The translations under genes and the position numbers were made by a program. Under the pieces are notes generated by a model. The model made no database searches and was not told the origin of the DNA. It worked only from the letters and a program-made list of their open reading frames with translations. From Clostridia bacterium (lineage in GTDB: Bacteria; Bacillota; Clostridia; Christensenellales; Borkfalkiaceae): a stretch of 6,175 nt of DNA. The number at the start of each line of letters is the position of its first letter. Within the stretch, counting starts at the first letter, position 1. This document shows, piece after piece, positions 4,712-6,175 of this stretch. Where the stretch lies: positions 1-6,175 of the forward strand of contig JAFVSF010000262.1 of NCBI GenBank assembly GCA_017503885.1. Direction: 5' to 3'.

Positions 4712-6175
4712 TTAGTCTTTCTTAAGAAGATCTCCTAAAGAAATTCCACCAAGACCACCTTCAGTCCATTCTCTTGGTTCTTCGTCGTTTGCTTCAACTT
4801 TTCTTTCTCTTCTAGGCTTTCTTTCAGTTTTTTCTTCGCCTTCTTGAGCATCTTCCTTCTTTTCTCTTCTTGGCTTTTGAACGCCTTCTGGAGCAGGAGT
4901 AAGAGCTTTGATAGAAAGAGTCATTTTCTCTTTTTCAACGTCCATATCTAAAATCTTTGCTTCGATTTCGTCGCCTTCTTTTAATACAGAAGTTGGGTTT
5001 TCAAGCCATTCGTGAGAAATTTGAGAAACGTGAACTAAACCATCGATACCTTTTTCGATTTCTACGAAAGCACCGAAGCTTACGATTCTTACAACTGTAC
5101 CCTTTACAGTTTCGCCAATAGCGTACTTATCAGCAGCAAGTTGCCATGGCTTTGGTTGAAGTTGCTTGTATCCAAGAGATACTCTCTTTGTTTCTCTCTC
5201 GCACTTTAATACCTTGAATTCGTATTCCTTACCGATTTCTAAAACTTCAGCAGGAGTCTTAGCGTTAGTCCAAGACAAATCAGAAAGTGGAGCAAGGCAA
5301 TCGAAACCGTTTACTTCAACGAATGCACCAAATGCTGCAAATCTTACAACTTTACCAGTAACAACGTCACCAGCGTTGATTGAAGAGAAGAATGCTTCTT
5401 CTTTAGCTTCTCTAGCAGCATCTCTTTCAGCCTTTTCAGCTTCAAGAATTACTCTTTGAGAACCAACGATTTGTTTTCTTCTTCCGTTAGATTCAACCTT
5501 TTCTGCTTTTAAACGAAGTTGCTTACCAACGTACTTTTCAAGGTCTTTAACAAAACCAATTCTAATTTGTGAAGAAGGAATAAATACGTCGTAAGAACCG
5601 AGTTTAGCAACAAGACCACCCTTGTTAGAACCCGTTACTGTAACAGTGAAAACTTCACCGTCTCTAATCTTTGCAACAACTTCATCTTCTTCTTTTTGTG
5701 CCTTGATTGCTTTTTCGGACAAAACAACGGGATTAAGCCCTACGATCATAACTTCGATTTCGTCGCCAACTTTTGCAGCATAAACTGCTTTGTCATAACT
5801 TTCGCAGTCAATTTCGTCTTTGGGAAGAATTATTTCTTTTTTAGTGTTGTTAACATACAATGCTAAACCGTCATCGTTAGCTGCTGAGATTGTAGCAGTT
5901 ATTCTTTGACCTCTTCTGAACTTTTGTTCATCGATTGCACTTAATGCTTCTTCCATTACTGAGCTTTTTACTTCTGTACTTTCCATGTTTAAGAAAACCT
6001 CCATTGATTGTTCGTTGGGCGTCGATGCCCCAGCAACAATACCTACCTTTTTAAAATTTATTAATTTTTTATAATCGAGCTCATCAGGATTTGAGATGAA
6101 ATAAACGTTCTCGCAATTTCCTTGACAAATTCTCATCAGTTTTTTAGTATTGCTACTATTTTTGCCACCGACTAC
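4712..6175 (-). CDS. ispH-rpsA: IspH (HMBPP reductase) fused to ribosomal protein S1, C-terminal part, cut by the right edge
   Basis: The frame is open to the window edge, so 487 residues are visible. Residues 1-63 are the C-terminal end of IspH, the Fe-S enzyme that makes IPP and DMAPP in the last MEP-pathway step. They include GGKNSSNT (family diphosphate-binding Ser/Asn) and AGASTP. The earlier iron-sulfur cysteines are off the window. Four S1 RNA-binding domains follow at about 87-158 (divergent), 170-246, 266-338 and 351-426. The last is the most typical, with F367, F370 and H382 in SFGAFVEI and GLVHVSQIS. In domain 3 the equivalent His is Pro (P296). A charged Arg/Lys/Glu tail (427-470) ends in GGISLGDLLKKD. 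IspH-S1 fusions are well known in Clostridia, so this is a genuine fusion and not an assembly error. S1-type proteins bind mRNA during translation. The Met at 6136 lies inside IspH and is not the start. A terminator lies just past the stop. Confidence 0.93.
   Translation of the reverse strand, partial: VVGGKNSSNTKKLMRICQGNCENVYFISNPDELDYKKLINFKKVGIVAGASTPNEQSMEVFLNMESTEVKSSVMEEALSAIDEQKFRRGQRITATISAANDDGLALYVNNTKKEIILPKDEIDCESYDKAVYAAKVGDEIEVMIVGLNPVVLSEKAIKAQKEEDEVVAKIRDGEVFTVTVTGSNKGGLVAKLGSYDVFIPSSQIRIGFVKDLEKYVGKQLRLKAEKVESNGRRKQIVGSQRVILEAEKAERDAAREAKEEAFFSSINAGDVVTGKVVRFAAFGAFVEVNGFDCLAPLSDLSWTNAKTPAEVLEIGKEYEFKVLKCERETKRVSLGYKQLQPKPWQLAADKYAIGETVKGTVVRIVSFGAFVEIEKGIDGLVHVSQISHEWLENPTSVLKEGDEIEAKILDMDVEKEKMTLSIKALTPAPEGVQKPRREKKEDAQEGEEKTERKPRRERKVEANDEEPREWTEGGLGGISLGDLLKKD
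5984..6002 (-). promoter_or_regulatory. Possible internal ribosome binding site and start for a free S1 protein
   Basis: Inside ispH-rpsA, a GGAGG (5998-6002) lies 11 nt before an in-frame ATG (5984-5986). This sits in the linker just after the last IspH residues and before the first S1 domain. Initiation here would give a 424-residue S1 protein without IspH. The motif is partly forced by the coding sequence (Met-Glu-Val codons), so chance is a fair alternative. Confidence 0.3.

Noticed and set aside
5166..5459. Plus-strand open frame of 97 codons opposite the S1 domains
   Set aside because: Antisense shadow of a strongly codon-biased gene, with no start signals.
6134..6136. ATG as the start of the minus-strand S1 gene
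   Set aside because: The frame continues upstream to the window edge with clear IspH sequence (GGKNSSNT), so this Met is internal to the fusion.

Overview
The window is AT-rich DNA with strong Shine-Dalgarno sites, sigma-A-type promoters and an IspH-S1 fusion gene. Together these point to a Firmicute of the class Clostridia, probably an uncultured or anaerobic lineage; the genus cannot be read from the sequence. I see no mobile element, CRISPR array, tRNA, rRNA or obvious sign of recent transfer.

Layout from left to right. Positions 1-581 (minus strand, cut by the left edge) hold the N-terminal 193 residues of a membrane protein. It looks like a P1B-type metal-transporting P-type ATPase whose HMA-like domain has lost its usual CxxC. 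Directly upstream of it in the same direction, 19 nt away, is a complete M29-family metallo-aminopeptidase (601-1833), so the two probably share a transcript. A 174-bp divergent promoter region (1834-2007) follows. It has one promoter for the aminopeptidase on the minus strand and one, with an operator-like dyad over its start point, for the gene on the plus strand. That gene (2008-4617) is a complete 869-residue P-type ATPase of the CtpE/YfgQ-like group. It ends at a 94-bp convergent gap with two hairpin terminators, one suited to each direction. From 4712 to the right edge (minus strand) runs a fusion of IspH, the last enzyme of the MEP isoprenoid pathway, to a four-domain ribosomal protein S1. 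Its IspH catalytic N-terminus lies outside the window.

The genes do not form one pathway. The two ATPases are transport functions of different P-type classes, the aminopeptidase is a peptide-turnover enzyme, and ispH-rpsA is a housekeeping gene. I found no convincing new multi-gene system. The points most worth a second look are the possible internal translation start and codon-use shift at the IspH/S1 junction, the missing TM4 glutamate in the CtpE-like ATPase, the displaced CxxC of the left-edge ATPase, and the dyad over the ATPase promoter.
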